The translations under genes and the position numbers were made by a program. Under the pieces are notes generated by a model, which had not been told where the DNA came from, did no database searches, and worked only from the letters and a program-made list of their open reading frames with translations. DNA of 64,000 bases, taken from Gracilaria domingensis. Lineage: Eukaryota; Rhodophyta; Florideophyceae; Gracilariales; Gracilariaceae. Shown here one piece after another: positions 28,696 to 39,133 of this stretch (position 1 is the stretch's first letter; each line of letters starts with the position of its first letter). Location: contig VCMS01000087.1 in the NCBI GenBank assembly GCA_022539475.1, forward strand, positions 111,172 to 175,171. The letters run 5' to 3'.

Positions 28696-30717
28696 ATGCG
28701 ACGCTGCGCCCCGCGCCCCGCACGCTCCACTTCGTCATCACGAGCCGCATCGCCGCACCTTCTTCAGCGCCCGGTCCTGTGCTCGCCCGACCCTCTCTCG
28801 CCACCATCCCCCTCCCCCGTCGCCCCCCACATGATCGCCTCCGCCTTCGTCCCGCTTCACCCCCCCGTCCAACTTCGCCGCCACGACGGCCGACCCCGTG
28901 CGTCATCCCGTCTACGTCCGACGCGCGCGCTGGCGGCCACGCCTAAGCCGCCTAAGCCGCCTAAGCCGCCTGTGCCGCCGCTCACCCCCGCCCAATGGCT
29001 CAGTTCTTCGTCCGTCACTTCGCTATCACCGACCACGCCGCCCGCCGCGTCGTGGCGCGACCTGCCGCCCGCAGAGCCCTCCGCGCTCGACGCCGCGCCT
29101 TCGACCCTGCAACGTCTGGTGAGAGACCTGGAGCAACGCATTTTCTACCTGGGTCCCGTCAATCGACATAAGGTTTTGAAGGCTGTTCAGCTTGCCACCG
29201 AGGCCGTAGGCGCACCGCCTCGCCTCGTGCGTTACAATCTTACCGTCGCGCTCATCGTGGCCGATTTGCAGATGGACTGTGACACTCTGTGCGCTGCTGT
29301 TTTGACTCAGGTCATTTCACGCCCTGGCTGTACCAGAAGGGACGTGGAGCGACATGCGGGCCCAGACGTTCTTCGAATCCTCAACTTTCATAACCAGCTC
29401 AGCACCACCATTCAACTTTGTGCTCACTCCCATTTCACTGAGATGTCTTTTTCAAACCTGCGCGAGCTCATTCTTGTCGGCGCTATGGAAGAGCCACGTG
29501 CCATTTCGCTCGAAGTGGCGCGCGCTGTGCTTGCCATTCGCACTTTGGACACGTTATCTGACGAGCAGACCAAAATCACCATAGCGCGTCGATCTATGTA
29601 CCTGCATGCGCCGTTAGCCAACCAACTGGGCATTTGGTATGCCCAGGGTGAGCTAGAAGAGCATGCGTTCATGTACCTGCAGCCCGAGAGCTATCATATG
29701 GTACGTCGTTTGGTCGGCGAACGGCGCCGTGAGTGCCAAACTACTCTGGCGCAAAACAAGGAGTTTTTGGAGCGTATACTCACCAAGTCGCCGCAGGTGC
29801 GTAGTCTGGTGCGCTCTGTCACCATCAAGGGCCGTGTCAAAGGGCTCTACTCCGTGTACCGTAAGATGACTCGATCTGGCAAGAAAGTTTGCGAGATCTA
29901 TGACTTACTCGCGTTGCGTGTGCTTGTACAACCCAAACGCGCAGATGATGCGTCTGAGCAGGCCGCTTGTCATGCAGTCGCTGATGTAATTCGTGAACAT
30001 TATGATACCATTGAGGCGCGCGCAAAGGATTACATTGCGCGTCCAAAACGCAATGGCTATCGCAGTTTGCACCTTACTGTCCTGTCGCCGGAGAGCTCGA
30101 CACCGTTGGAGATCCAAATTCGAACGGAGAAGATGCATCATGTGGCTGAATTTGGCGCGGCTGCCCATTGGATTTACAAGGAACATGCCACCAAGGACTC
30201 AAGAAGCTCGAGCGCCGCGGAAGAGAATGATGCCTCTTCTCGCTCAAGGACTGCTTCCACTTGTTCGTCCAGTGAAACGCAGTCAACTGACACTGATGAC
30301 AGCTCATTGAGGAGCACGATCGCTGAATTGTACAAAAACAAAACAACGCAAACTATGGTTGTGAAGATGAAGGCGGCCGACGCGCATGAATTGACGCTCT
30401 CTTCAGACGAACAGCTGAACGAGCTCGCTTCGAAACGAGTCGCTCTGGCTCGGTGGCATGGCGACGGATATGACGAGATCCGACGTGGCTACGTGACGTG
30501 CATGGCGTCTGCCATCCGAGCGAGTCGAGTGATTGTTGCGGCGGCTGGTCAACTGTATGGACTGGCTGTTGGTTCGACCTTGATGGACCTTGCTCACGGA
30601 CTTGGCGTGGCTACTCTAGGAGCTATTGCTGTGGTGAATGGATCGGTTGCACCGCTGACTCAGAGGCTGGAGATGAACGATATTGTCCGGTTCATCTCCG
30701 CTTTGCCTGAACCTTGA
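28696..30717 (+). CDS. RelA/SpoT homologue, hydrolase-dead (p)ppGpp synthetase
   Basis: 673 residues from the preferred ATG (28,696); the frame is open to 28,552. The Arg/Ser/Pro-rich N-terminus (MRRCAPRPARSTSSS) is a transit peptide, followed by PKPP repeats. The HD-hydrolase region is recognisable by context, but the catalytic HD pair is replaced by Thr-Gln (AAVLTQVI, codons at 29,305-29,310), the upstream His by another residue, and the later LADR motif by VARA. The synthetase domain is intact: KGRVKGLYSVYRKM, EIYDLLALRVLV, RPKRNGYRSLHLTVL, LEIQIRTEKMHHVAEFGAAA. A degenerate TGS-like domain ends the protein. Expected activity is ppGpp synthesis only, in the plastid (mitochondrion possible). 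Confidence 0.9.
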   Translation: MRRCAPRPARSTSSSRAASPHLLQRPVLCSPDPLSPPSPSPVAPHMIASAFVPLHPPVQLRRHDGRPRASSRLRPTRALAATPKPPKPPKPPVPPLTPAQWLSSSSVTSLSPTTPPAASWRDLPPAEPSALDAAPSTLQRLVRDLEQRIFYLGPVNRHKVLKAVQLATEAVGAPPRLVRYNLTVALIVADLQMDCDTLCAAVLTQVISRPGCTRRDVERHAGPDVLRILNFHNQLSTTIQLCAHSHFTEMSFSNLRELILVGAMEEPRAISLEVARAVLAIRTLDTLSDEQTKITIARRSMYLHAPLANQLGIWYAQGELEEHAFMYLQPESYHMVRRLVGERRRECQTTLAQNKEFLERILTKSPQVRSLVRSVTIKGRVKGLYSVYRKMTRSGKKVCEIYDLLALRVLVQPKRADDASEQAACHAVADVIREHYDTIEARAKDYIARPKRNGYRSLHLTVLSPESSTPLEIQIRTEKMHHVAEFGAAAHWIYKEHATKDSRSSSAAEENDASSRSRTASTCSSSETQSTDTDDSSLRSTIAELYKNKTTQTMVVKMKAADAHELTLSSDEQLNELASKRVALARWHGDGYDEIRRGYVTCMASAIRASRVIVAAAGQLYGLAVGSTLMDLAHGLGVATLGAIAVVNGSVAPLTQRLEMNDIVRFISALPEP

Positions 30718-31370
30718 GCACGGATTTGTACGGATATGCGTGTGATTTTGTTTGTAACGTTGTGCTAGTTTTTTGTTCTGACGGGGGTGGGTTTGGATGT
30801 TGTACCGTGTGTTGTACTACTGAAGGATGTATGCTGTGTACGATAATGTAACTCTTGTACTATACTTGTAACTTATATCTTGCTAAACCGTTTTTGACTC
30901 TTGTGGAAGTGGGTCGAGGCTCTTAATAAACATTTCTTTTCTTCATCGGTGTGTGCCTGTTCAACAGTTGACGCAGCAAGATATTTGTGCCGCGGGAGAT
31001 ACGCTCAGCTTCCATTCGGAACAAGTCCACGCGTTGCAGAACGTCGACGTGATGACGAGTGCAAAAGGTTTGCACGCAAGCAGGTGGGTTCGGGAGCGCA
31101 ACGTTCCGTTGCTTCAAGGCGCAAGTTTGCGCGCCGCTAATTGGACGCGGGCCACGCCAGACCGCAGTGAATGGAGCACGCTCGGCCGATATTTCGCGCG
31201 GGTGGCGCTCTGAAACGTGCTATGGCTGCGTGTGATTGGCCGCCGGACGCTGTTCTCACCTGCTAATGCGCGCCTTACATGTCGGGCTGACGCGCTGCCG
31301 CGCCTTCGTCGCGCTTACAATGCGCTTCGCTGCCGCTGATGAAGCATGATCTTCCCGTGTTGTTTACTGC
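30718..31370. other. Intergenic with RSH polyadenylation signal and CCAAT-like boxes
   Basis: Contains AATAAA at 30,925-30,930, 208 bases after the RSH stop. From about 31,080 the sequence becomes GC-rich and carries TAATTGG and GATTGG (reverse CCAAT) near 31,138 and 31,235, features of a promoter although no gene start follows on either side. Confidence 0.4.
30925..30930 (+). terminator. AATAAA polyadenylation signal candidate for RSH
   Basis: A canonical AATAAA hexamer downstream of the RSH stop codon. Use is inferred. Confidence 0.35.
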
Positions 31371-31883
31371 TCAATGCAATCTGGGCGGAGCCGTCTTGCG
31401 AGCGCCCAGCGGCTGATCCCTGCTGAACACCGAGTTGGGTCTCAGACCCAATCTGGTGATCACGTCCATGTAGCGCTGTGCATCCGTCCTCAGCAGGTAC
31501 TGCATAAGGCGTCGTCTCTTCGCCACCATCATTACCAATCGTCGCCGACTCATCTTGTCCTGCTTGTTTTGAATCACGTGCTCCGTGCAGTCCTTGATAC
31601 GATCGGTCAGCAACGCAATCTGCACAGGCGTGGCGCCCGTATCCTGCGCATCGCGGCCAAACTGCGCGATGATTTCCGACTTGCGCACGCGACGACGCTC
31701 AGACTTGGACGCGTTGCTGAGCGAGAGCGCGGCCGCCACCGCTTCGTGCGCGCGGGAGCGCGCGGCGTCCACCTCGTGCGAGAGAACGGTGGTCGATGAG
31801 GAGGCGGCGTTTCGCATCCGCACGCCAGGCGCCGGCGGCGACGCGAGCGCGCGGCGCCACGGCAGTCGGCTCAACCTCAGCAT
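31371..31883 (-). CDS. Organellar ribosomal protein uS15
   Basis: A 170-residue protein. The N-terminus (MLRLSRLPWRRALASPP) is a mitochondrial-type presequence. The uS15 core occupies about residues 65-155: KSEIIAQFGRDAQDTGATPV, QIALLTDRIKDCTEHV, then DKMSRRRLVMMVAKRRRLMQ and YLLRTDAQRYMDVITRLGLR, the helices that bind the central domain of small-subunit rRNA. Length fits uS15m with an N-terminal extension; a nuclear-encoded plastid S15 is possible, as this gene is absent from red algal plastomes in some reports I cannot check. The start codon lies at the edge of a GC-rich island. Confidence 0.88.
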   Translation of the reverse strand: MLRLSRLPWRRALASPPAPGVRMRNAASSSTTVLSHEVDAARSRAHEAVAAALSLSNASKSERRRVRKSEIIAQFGRDAQDTGATPVQIALLTDRIKDCTEHVIQNKQDKMSRRRLVMMVAKRRRLMQYLLRTDAQRYMDVITRLGLRPNSVFSRDQPLGARKTAPPRLH

Positions 31884-33007
31884 CGCGTGCGCGACTTGAC
31901 TCGGTCGGATGTTGCGTTGAGGCGTATCTCGCCACCAAGCATATCGCGCGGCGCGATCCGCGCCCGCAGGCCACTGCCCTCGAACCGCCGCCGAGAAAAC
32001 ATCATCTCAGACATGCCGGACACGGCGCATCGTGTACACCCGTGGGACGCGCCCACGTGTGGGCATGGTCGCAATGACAGATGGATTGCACCGGTGTTCT
32101 TTGCTGCCAATTGATAAAACTATCAACTCGTAACTCGCCATTCGTGAGCTGTCCCATCTGCCATGCGCGGCAAACGCGACGGGGGCCGCGCGCGCGCAAT
32201 TCGGTTGTCGACAAAAGAGCAAGCGGCCCGCATCCAGCGCGCTGATTCAACGCGACGGAGCAGCCTTGAGCACCACGAGCTCGAAGCGGCGAGTTTTCCA
32301 TCTCCGCTCATTCGTGGTGGTGCGGGCGCGACGGCACGCCGCGCGAGGCGAACAGTCTCGAGCCTCGGCGAGCGCGGCGTGCAGCCACTTGCGCTGTGCC
32401 GGTTTGCGGAAATGGCCCACCGCGTTCCAGTCCGCCACATGAGCGAGGTCGACTTTCAGTTGGAACTTCCAACTAGCCGCGGCCAAGGGGCGCGGCGGCA
32501 CTGGCGCAGCTGGCGCCGCACACGTGCCGAGATCTTCGCGACCGAATGGCGGCACGCCACGTAGGGCGCGCGCGCCACGCGCGGCCAATGGCGCGGCGAC
32601 AGCTTGGGCAGCCGGCGTGTAGCGCAATGCACCGGCGTAAAACGCCGCCGCCAGCCTGTCAACCGCGGCGCTCGCGTAACCGACTTGGGATATGTCGTCC
32701 GGCGGCAATTCCTCACGCGTTGCGATCGTACGAACCATTACGCGCAGCGATTATAAGCCGCGCCGTCGTTGGCGCAAATCGCGCGCTTTGTTGCGTGGGT
32801 GGTTTTGGCACGCATTTGGTGGCGTTCATGTTCCATCGTCACGGGCCGTACGCGCGCTCGCGCAATGCGCACCATGACATTGCGAGCCCAACACGCCCGC
32901 TACATAAACGGGGTGTGCGCGTCCTGGAGCTATTGCACCGCTCCACTCACCTCTGTGATTCTTCTTCTTCCCAGCCGTTGTTTGAGCGAGATAATTTAGA
33001 ACACGAC
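31884..33007. promoter_or_regulatory. GC-rich divergent promoter island, uS15 and carbonic anhydrase
   Basis: Roughly 1.1 kb of GC-rich DNA between divergent start codons. A TATA-like TACATAAA at 32,901-32,908 lies about 100 bases before the carbonic anhydrase ATG; GGCCAATGG near 32,584 is a CCAAT box; a TTATAAGC occurs near 32,751. The many overlapping open frames are low-complexity artefacts, except that the carbonic anhydrase frame remains open upstream without looking like protein. Confidence 0.5.
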
Positions 33008-33625
33008 ATGAGCGCCAGAACGCAAGCCCCGCCACCTACCACCACTACGCCCGCCGCCGATCAGGTGTTGGATAAGCTGCTTATTTCCAATGCAGCCTAC
33101 GTCAACGGCGAGCCCGTCTCTGCGGCCGGAAGCAGCGCTGGTGTGCGCAAGCACCTCGCCGAGAATGGACAAGCACCGAAGACCATTGTCATAGCGTGCG
33201 CCGACTCACGCGTCAGTCCCGAAATTATCTTCCGCGCGGGACTGGGCGAACTATTCGTCATTCGCAACGCCGGCAACGTCACATGGGAAGATTCCGTGCG
33301 AGGAAGCGTGGAGTACGCCGTGGAGCATCTCAACTCGAAGGTGATCATGGTGTTGGGACACAGCAAGTGCGGCGCCGTTGCCGCCGCAACCGCCGTCGCC
33401 AAGGGTACCACAATGGGCGACAATAGCCTGGGCAGACACGTTTCCAAAATTGCCGACGGCGTGAAGCATGTCTGCGACGATGAGCGCGGCGCCGTGGAGC
33501 AGAACGTGAAGAACGGGCTGGAGGAGCTGCGGAAGAACGACGTCGTGAGGAAATTCGCCGATGTCAAGCTCGTCGGCGCCGTGTACGACCTCGCGTCCGG
33601 GCAGGTGTTTGTGCTCAATGAATAA
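33008..33625 (+). CDS. Beta-carbonic anhydrase
   Basis: A 205-residue protein from MSARTQAPPP. It interconverts carbon dioxide and bicarbonate. Zinc ligands of the beta class are all present: Cys64 and Asp66 with Arg68 in CADSR, His118 and Cys121 in LGHSKCGAV. Other family blocks are visible: FRAGLGELFVIRNAGN, SVEYAVEHL, and a C-terminal VGAVYDLASGQVFVL strand. There is no convincing transit peptide, so a cytosolic enzyme is likely, useful for inorganic-carbon supply. The frame is open a further 154 codons upstream, but that sequence includes the TATA-like box and is non-protein-like. A poly(A) signal follows at 33,672. Confidence 0.95.
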   Translation: MSARTQAPPPTTTTPAADQVLDKLLISNAAYVNGEPVSAAGSSAGVRKHLAENGQAPKTIVIACADSRVSPEIIFRAGLGELFVIRNAGNVTWEDSVRGSVEYAVEHLNSKVIMVLGHSKCGAVAAATAVAKGTTMGDNSLGRHVSKIADGVKHVCDDERGAVEQNVKNGLEELRKNDVVRKFADVKLVGAVYDLASGQVFVLNE

Positions 33626-33671
33626 CTCGTCATCCACGTGGCCAACTATGCCAGCTGCTGAAAACTTGACA

Positions 33672-33677
33672 ATAAAC
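33672..33677 (+). terminator. AATAAA polyadenylation signal for carbonic anhydrase
   Basis: AATAAA lies 46 bases after the stop codon, a typical distance. Confidence 0.5.
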
Positions 33678-34520
33678 CTTTTTTTAATTTCTGAAGTACA
33701 AGTGTTTTATCGATACCCCACCATGGGGTGGCGCTACCCTCTGCCTATTTCTATTCTCGGCTGCTTCCCGTTCATGGCCCGTCGTCGAGCCACTCCCGCG
33801 TCCAGTCCACCATTGTCTCCGTCCCTCCGTCGTGCGTGTCGTCCCATCGGAGCCCGACGTTGCGAAGGCGCGGGGGGAGTGCGCACCACTTGAAAAGAGC
33901 CGCAGCAAGTTGTGCTATATATATTCCGCAGGTGCCATCACTGCAAATGCGCACTTGTATGAATTTTCTGTACCTTCATCTGCTGCAGCGTGCTTCGAGA
34001 GTTTGTTCTCCAGTTTCACTCTGCAAACCTTTTGTCAAGCCCCAGTGCATCGCACGCGCCCACGTTGGTCCGTATCGTGGTTTTGCTGTGGAGCATTTCG
34101 GCCGATTCGAGATGGAATTTCGTTGCCATACTTGGAATCAACGGACAATCCTCGCCTAGCCTTTGGAATTGCGCCATATCAATCCCCGTCTGGTAAAGCC
34201 AATTTCAGTGCTGTTCACTCCATCCCCTCAATCCCTCTTTTTTCTCCCCTTTGTTCCTCCCAACTACGCCTCGGGTGGAGGCCATTCTGTCACCGGCCAA
34301 CTTTTTGAGCCTCGCCCAAGATTGAGACGCGTCACCAACGACGCGTCACCAACGACGTCCTTCTATCTCTACTATTTAAACATGTCCCACATCATCACTT
34401 GTCCAACAACTTCCCCGCTGCTCGTGCCTTGTGCTTACATGCATCCCCATCTGTCATATATTTCAATCCTTCGTTCACAACTCATATCTCCCAGCCCGCG
34501 GCTGTCTCCGCGTCCATAGC
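33678..34520. other. Intergenic and bZIP promoter with a tandem repeat
   Basis: A 14-base unit GACGCGTCACCAAC is repeated 2.3 times at 34,326-34,357, followed by a TATTTAAA TATA-like box near 34,373. The CGTCA cores resemble bZIP half-sites, so the bZIP gene downstream might regulate itself. The rest is CT-rich without genes. Confidence 0.45.
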
Positions 34521-35003
34521 ATGCAACCATCTATCTCCTATTTCACTCCATATCTGCGGCAATGGGGAATAGACCCGGTACCAGACCCTCTCGCAACAGA
34601 ATCGCCGCTTTCCGAACTAGAGCAGCTGCTCTTCGGAACAGAAAGCTATCTTCCATACTCCCCAAAGCCGCCATTGGATCCACATCTATCGAGTCCAACT
34701 GAGGAACACTTACCGCCTCTTGAATCGCCTACTTCTCCTTCTCAGTGCGGTGAAGAAAACTTACCAACCCAAAAGCGTCCAAAAGACACGCGTACTCGCG
34801 CCGAAATCCGTCGTGACCGCGCAGCGAGGAACCGAAGCTCGGCTCGTCGATCACGTCTGCGAAAAAAAGCGCAGAATGAACGCGAACGCTTGCACGCCCA
34901 AATGGTTGAGCAGCGAAATGTCTCTCTCAAAACGCGTGTTGCTACTCTACGTAATCGAATGCTTCGGCTACAGACCATTGTAGCACGCATGACGCAGAGC
35001 TGA
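34521..35003 (+). CDS. bZIP transcription factor
   Basis: A 160-residue protein from MQPSISYFTPYLRQWG. The C-terminal half has a bZIP basic region with the invariant N-x7-R spacing (RRDRAARNRSSARRSRLRKK) followed by a leucine-zipper-like heptad helix reaching the C-terminus (LHAQMVEQRNVSLKTRVATL, with L/V/M at heptad positions), so it should bind DNA as a dimer. The N-terminal half is acidic and Pro/Ser-rich, suitable for activation. The zipper is short, about four heptads. The frame extends 30 codons further upstream, but a TATA-like box about 150 bases before 34,521 favours this start. Confidence 0.85.
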   Translation: MQPSISYFTPYLRQWGIDPVPDPLATESPLSELEQLLFGTESYLPYSPKPPLDPHLSSPTEEHLPPLESPTSPSQCGEENLPTQKRPKDTRTRAEIRRDRAARNRSSARRSRLRKKAQNERERLHAQMVEQRNVSLKTRVATLRNRMLRLQTIVARMTQS

Positions 35004-37903
35004 ATAGCGATCAAGCGGCGTCTGCGTGTTGGTGCGTGGCTGATGGTGATCTTCATATTTTGGTATTCCGTGATTGAAATTCTAGCAGTTGGTTCAATGA
35101 CTTCTTGTGCACACTTGTAAAGCGAAACTATTGTGTTGCGCTACGTTGAGCATTAGGATCGCATATACTGAGCTTCACGGATAAACATCAAACTCTTCGT
35201 ACGACTGCAATTCTTACGTTTTCTTCGCGTTCCTTCTCCTACACTCTCTGGCATTTGAAGCTGAATATCGAACTAAGCTTCGCTTTCTATACTCCGATCT
35301 TCTCCAAAACTGTATGCGTGCGTGAAAGTACCCCTTTTCAAGGTCGGAGTAATTACGTTTGCGTTACATTAGGTTTAAGATTTTCTTACGAAGTGCATCA
35401 ACCCATTTTCTCCAATACAGTACTTCGCACCTGCGAAGTACAGTACAGTGGGGTCTACTCTATAGTGCTACCCCTTGCCACTGAAAGTGGCGTAGCACTA
35501 TTTAGGATCAGGCAATATATGCTGACTAAAGAGGTTAATCTTGAACATCTCCGTAATTAATAGCCGGAAAAGTCGTGCCACGCCGATTGGGGTAGCACTA
35601 TACTGAGCCAGGCACTATTCAAGTCGGCACTATATCGCGACCCCCCCCCCCCCCCTGTACTTCGCACCTGCGAAGTACTGTAAAAGTGCAACATACGAAA
35701 TAAGCAAACCTCTCTATTTCTCACGCATACAAACACAATTCCTGATCTCCTGGCATTCTTGTACTCGTGAACTGCTCTCAACAGCCCTGTCCGTAATACA
35801 GTATTGAGTACCGTATTCTAGTACAGAAGATATGACTCTGCATAGTAAAAGGTCTTCCGTAAATATAGGGTGTGTCTCATACTGGGGCATGTACGAAGCT
35901 CTTGCGGCGTCAATTTCCACGGTGTCGAGTTTATCCGATTTGTGCCTTCAACCAGAAAATCGATTAATTCAGACTGTTTGCTTCGAGGTGGAAGTGGAAC
36001 CGTGAGAACGGTTTATGAGACAGGTAATATGGACGGGTTTTATCAGTTTTATGTACTTTAGGCCTATAAAGGTTATCAAAATTAATGGAAGAGGGATTTG
36101 AAATCCACTGCCTTTTAGATGCCGAAGTAAGGGGGGAAGCTACGGGCCACGACGTTTTTCTTTTCCTAAACGATAATTCAAGGGGTATGACTCATGGCAG
36201 AGATCATACCGGTGGCATCTTGGTGAAAGATGCGCTTTAGAGAAAACTGATCGGGGCAAGTACTTGGGATGATACGCTCGAAGGTACAAGGTAGATACAT
36301 AGTGCAAGGGCAGACATCAGTGCTAATTTTGTATAGCCGCGGATCATGAGTTGGAAGCGGGTTTGGGAAGAAGTGTGTCGGGTGTGGAATGCACTTGTCG
36401 ACGTGGAGGGAGCGGAAGTGATCTGCACTGCTGCCTTTCTACTGGTTAGGTACGAACAACAAGAAAGGGTATCAAAACCGCACGGAGTATGAAACGATGC
36501 GCCAGAATACTGTCAGGCGAGGACCAGCCCTTGGAGTGGCAAACGACACAGCAAAAGCTGGCTGGAAACATGCTGAAGTATTCCTTCATCAAATGCATTT
36601 TTTATGATACGTGACGCTGAAGTGTTATTCGGAACGACACACGACCGGTTTGTCTTGTTCCGACTTGAGTCGAGAACAAGAGATTGCTGCCGTTCAAAAC
36701 GATTTCCCCTTGAGCGAGGTTGGAGGGAGATTACAATTTACACAAATTTGTTTATGTGGAGAACAGGACTGAAGAAGTTCTGGAACACAAAAATGAACCG
36801 GATGTCTGAACTATGCCCGCAAGCCAAAAGCACAAATTGTAGAGTAAGGCTACTGTAACGAGATTCGTTTTTATACTCACAACGATTGCTGTCCACACGA
36901 AGAGACGGCAGCATGGCGATTTCGTACGTAGTATGCAGAAGTTACTGAAAGCGCCGAACGATGATATGTTGTTGATATCGGAAACGGCCGGCAGATATCA
37001 TGCATCGATCATCGTCGTGGTGGCACAATCACTGAGGATAGGCTGACAAGATAGAAAATTTTACCCTTGACAGACGCAGTTTTTGACGAGCAGCCTGCAT
37101 GGCTGCGCAATGGGAGCTTCGGGCTCCACGAGCGTGCAGCGCAGATGCACGTGTACGAATTGCGTTTCGCTGCTTGGTGTCTCAAGTTGCATCGTTCAAG
37201 CTTTGCCACACTTGAGGGTCAGCGGCGGCGGCTCCAGAACTTTGGGCGATTCGCACATATGTGGTTTTGAACAAGTGGTCGACAACTTGTTGAACATTTT
37301 TTAGCGCCTGGGTTCGGGAGAGTCAAACGCGATAAGTCTGCTGATGAAGTCGATAAAATCGCCGCAGGTATTATTGCCAGATCAAGCCGGGGAACTCGCG
37401 ACTCACCGCTGTTGTCCACAGTTGCCTCAGTTGATTGGCGCCATTTCACGGCCGGGCGGCTTTTCTCGCGACTGGAGTTGAATTTCGAGGGTTGAATGCC
37501 TGGAGTAGTCTTTCAACGTTTAAGGGTGGACCGCTTGTAGATACCAAAGGTAGATCTTCGCTTCACTTTCGACGTCGGTACCGCCGGCACCAAGCGCAGG
37601 TTATTAGCCGTCCAACTCCGGACGTACGTACAAGCCCGCGCCGACTTCCGGAAGAGCGGGGGCTTATCGACTCGTCGAAGTTACAGCGCGGCACGATCCG
37701 TAGTTCGCCACGTCGCGCGCTACACTGCCCATCACAGCGCAGCGCGGAGCCCAACACGTGTGCGCCTTGAGCATACACCGCCGTCCCCTGCAGCGAGCAG
37801 GGCCGCAATGTTTTGGCCCGCTGCCCGTTCGACTCTGCTGCGCACCCACCACCGTCAGCGCGTTGATCGCTCCGTTCACCGCGCCGCAGCTCCGAGCGAA
37901 CAA
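35004..37903. other. Repeat-bearing gene-free stretch
   Basis: 2.9 kb without a supported gene. It holds the palindrome cluster at 35,420-35,678, a 15-base C run at 35,641-35,655, and only short open frames. From about 37,560 it becomes GC-rich and is the likely promoter of the GT14-like gene. Confidence 0.45.
35420..35678. mobile_element. Small palindrome-bounded element, MITE-like
   Basis: A 22-base palindrome with arms GTACTTCGCA and TGCGAAGTAC around CC occurs identically at 35,420-35,441 and 35,657-35,678. Between them lies a nested inverted repeat, TAGTGCTAC ... GTAGCACTA near 35,462-35,500 with inner arms GCCACT/AGTGGC, and a further partial copy of GGGTAGCACTATA near 35,590. This pattern suggests a small non-autonomous DNA element. 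No clear target-site duplication was identified. Confidence 0.5.
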
Positions 37904-39133
37904 ATGGCGCCTCGAAATGCGGCCACTCTGCCTCGACAATCGCTCCGCCAGTCCGTGTCCAAGTCTTCGTCTGCTGCTTCCGTCGCCATGCCTTGCAAGG
38001 TCCGACGGCCGTTTCTGCCGCTTTCATCCTTGATTTTCTCCGTCGTATTGCTCTCCCTGTGCTTCGCCTTTCTGGTTCGCTCGCCCTCTGCGCAGCAGGT
38101 CTTGATGCGTCATGTCTCCTCCGATGCCAATATCGCATACTTCATACAGCTCACGCCAGAGACCGTGAATCATTTGCCGAGGCTCTATTCTGCCATCTAT
38201 CACCCTCGGAACACTCATGCTCTCCATTTTGACGTTCGTATTCCACAGTCTCAGGTAGAACGCTCCATCGCCACTCTGCGTGCGCAAAATCCTGACTTTG
38301 AAAAGGACACCATCATAATCCCGCCTCGAAAGCTTGTCTACGACGGTATTTCGATGGTGCTTAATACCTTGCACGCCATGACTGAACTTCTCAAATACCC
38401 CGACTGGCACTACTTCATTAATCTTTCGGGTCATGACTATCCTCTTGTCCCGCCATATCTTCCACGCCAACTGCTCGGTTCCGTTCAATCAATCGCCCCT
38501 AACTTTCTGTCCATGAGTACTTCAGACAGAGCACACGCTGTATTCTATGATCGTGCGTCAACATTGTTCACTGATACCTCTTTGTGTTTCCCGCCGACTG
38601 CTCCTCATCAGCCGCTAGATGAACCTGTTTGTAACGTTCTTGCAAAATCCAAGACCCCGAACCCGATTTTCTCCAAATCATTTGTACCCGCGTACTCTGG
38701 AGCTTGGCTCATTGTATCTCGCCAATACTGTGAGAACGCAACCACTTCAGCGGACGCTCGTCACTTGCTCGTAGCATTTGCTAATATGCGCGGAGCGGAC
38801 GAGTTTTTCTTTGCTACATTGGCCAGATATAATCCTTCTTTCAATCGTACGCTTGCATCAACGGCGTTGAGGAAAGTTATATGGGTGGCTGATGGCAGCC
38901 ATGCTGGACAACATCCCTTCTTTGTTGATGAAAAATTGGACAATGGCTCCTTCCGTTTCTTCAAGGAACTTAATAACTCCATTGACTTTTTTGCCAGAAA
39001 GTTCCGACATCCTGATAGTCATTTCATGGATGTCATCGATGATATGGCTAGAGATCCAAACCGTATCGCTAGACTTTCCACTGCTTTCCATTGGATTGCA
39101 GTGAAGTTGAGAGAGCAAGTGAAGGCTTCTTGA
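37904..39133 (+). CDS. GT14-like glycosyltransferase (core-2/I-branching, xylosyltransferase family)
   Basis: 409 residues from the chosen ATG (other in-frame ATGs at 37,808 and 37,988; the latter gives a classical short cytosolic tail). One anchor, LSSLIFSVVLLSLCFAFLV, makes it a type II Golgi protein. The catalytic region shows GT14 features: IAYFIQLTPETVNHLPRLYS at the start, LVYDGISMVLNTLHAM, then DWHYFINLSGHDYPLVPP (the N-L-S-G-x-D-x-P-L core), AYSGAWLIVSRQYCE, and ADEFFFATL with the catalytic-region acidic residues. Such enzymes add GlcNAc, GlcA or xylose branches in glycoproteins and proteoglycans. Several sequons follow. Single exon. Confidence 0.85.
   Translation: MAPRNAATLPRQSLRQSVSKSSSAASVAMPCKVRRPFLPLSSLIFSVVLLSLCFAFLVRSPSAQQVLMRHVSSDANIAYFIQLTPETVNHLPRLYSAIYHPRNTHALHFDVRIPQSQVERSIATLRAQNPDFEKDTIIIPPRKLVYDGISMVLNTLHAMTELLKYPDWHYFINLSGHDYPLVPPYLPRQLLGSVQSIAPNFLSMSTSDRAHAVFYDRASTLFTDTSLCFPPTAPHQPLDEPVCNVLAKSKTPNPIFSKSFVPAYSGAWLIVSRQYCENATTSADARHLLVAFANMRGADEFFFATLARYNPSFNRTLASTALRKVIWVADGSHAGQHPFFVDEKLDNGSFRFFKELNNSIDFFARKFRHPDSHFMDVIDDMARDPNRIARLSTAFHWIAVKLREQVKAS

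Noticed and set aside
32163-33007. Upstream extension of the carbonic anhydrase frame and other frames in the GC island
   Set aside because: Non-protein-like composition and a TATA-like box inside the extension; the family length is satisfied from 33,008.
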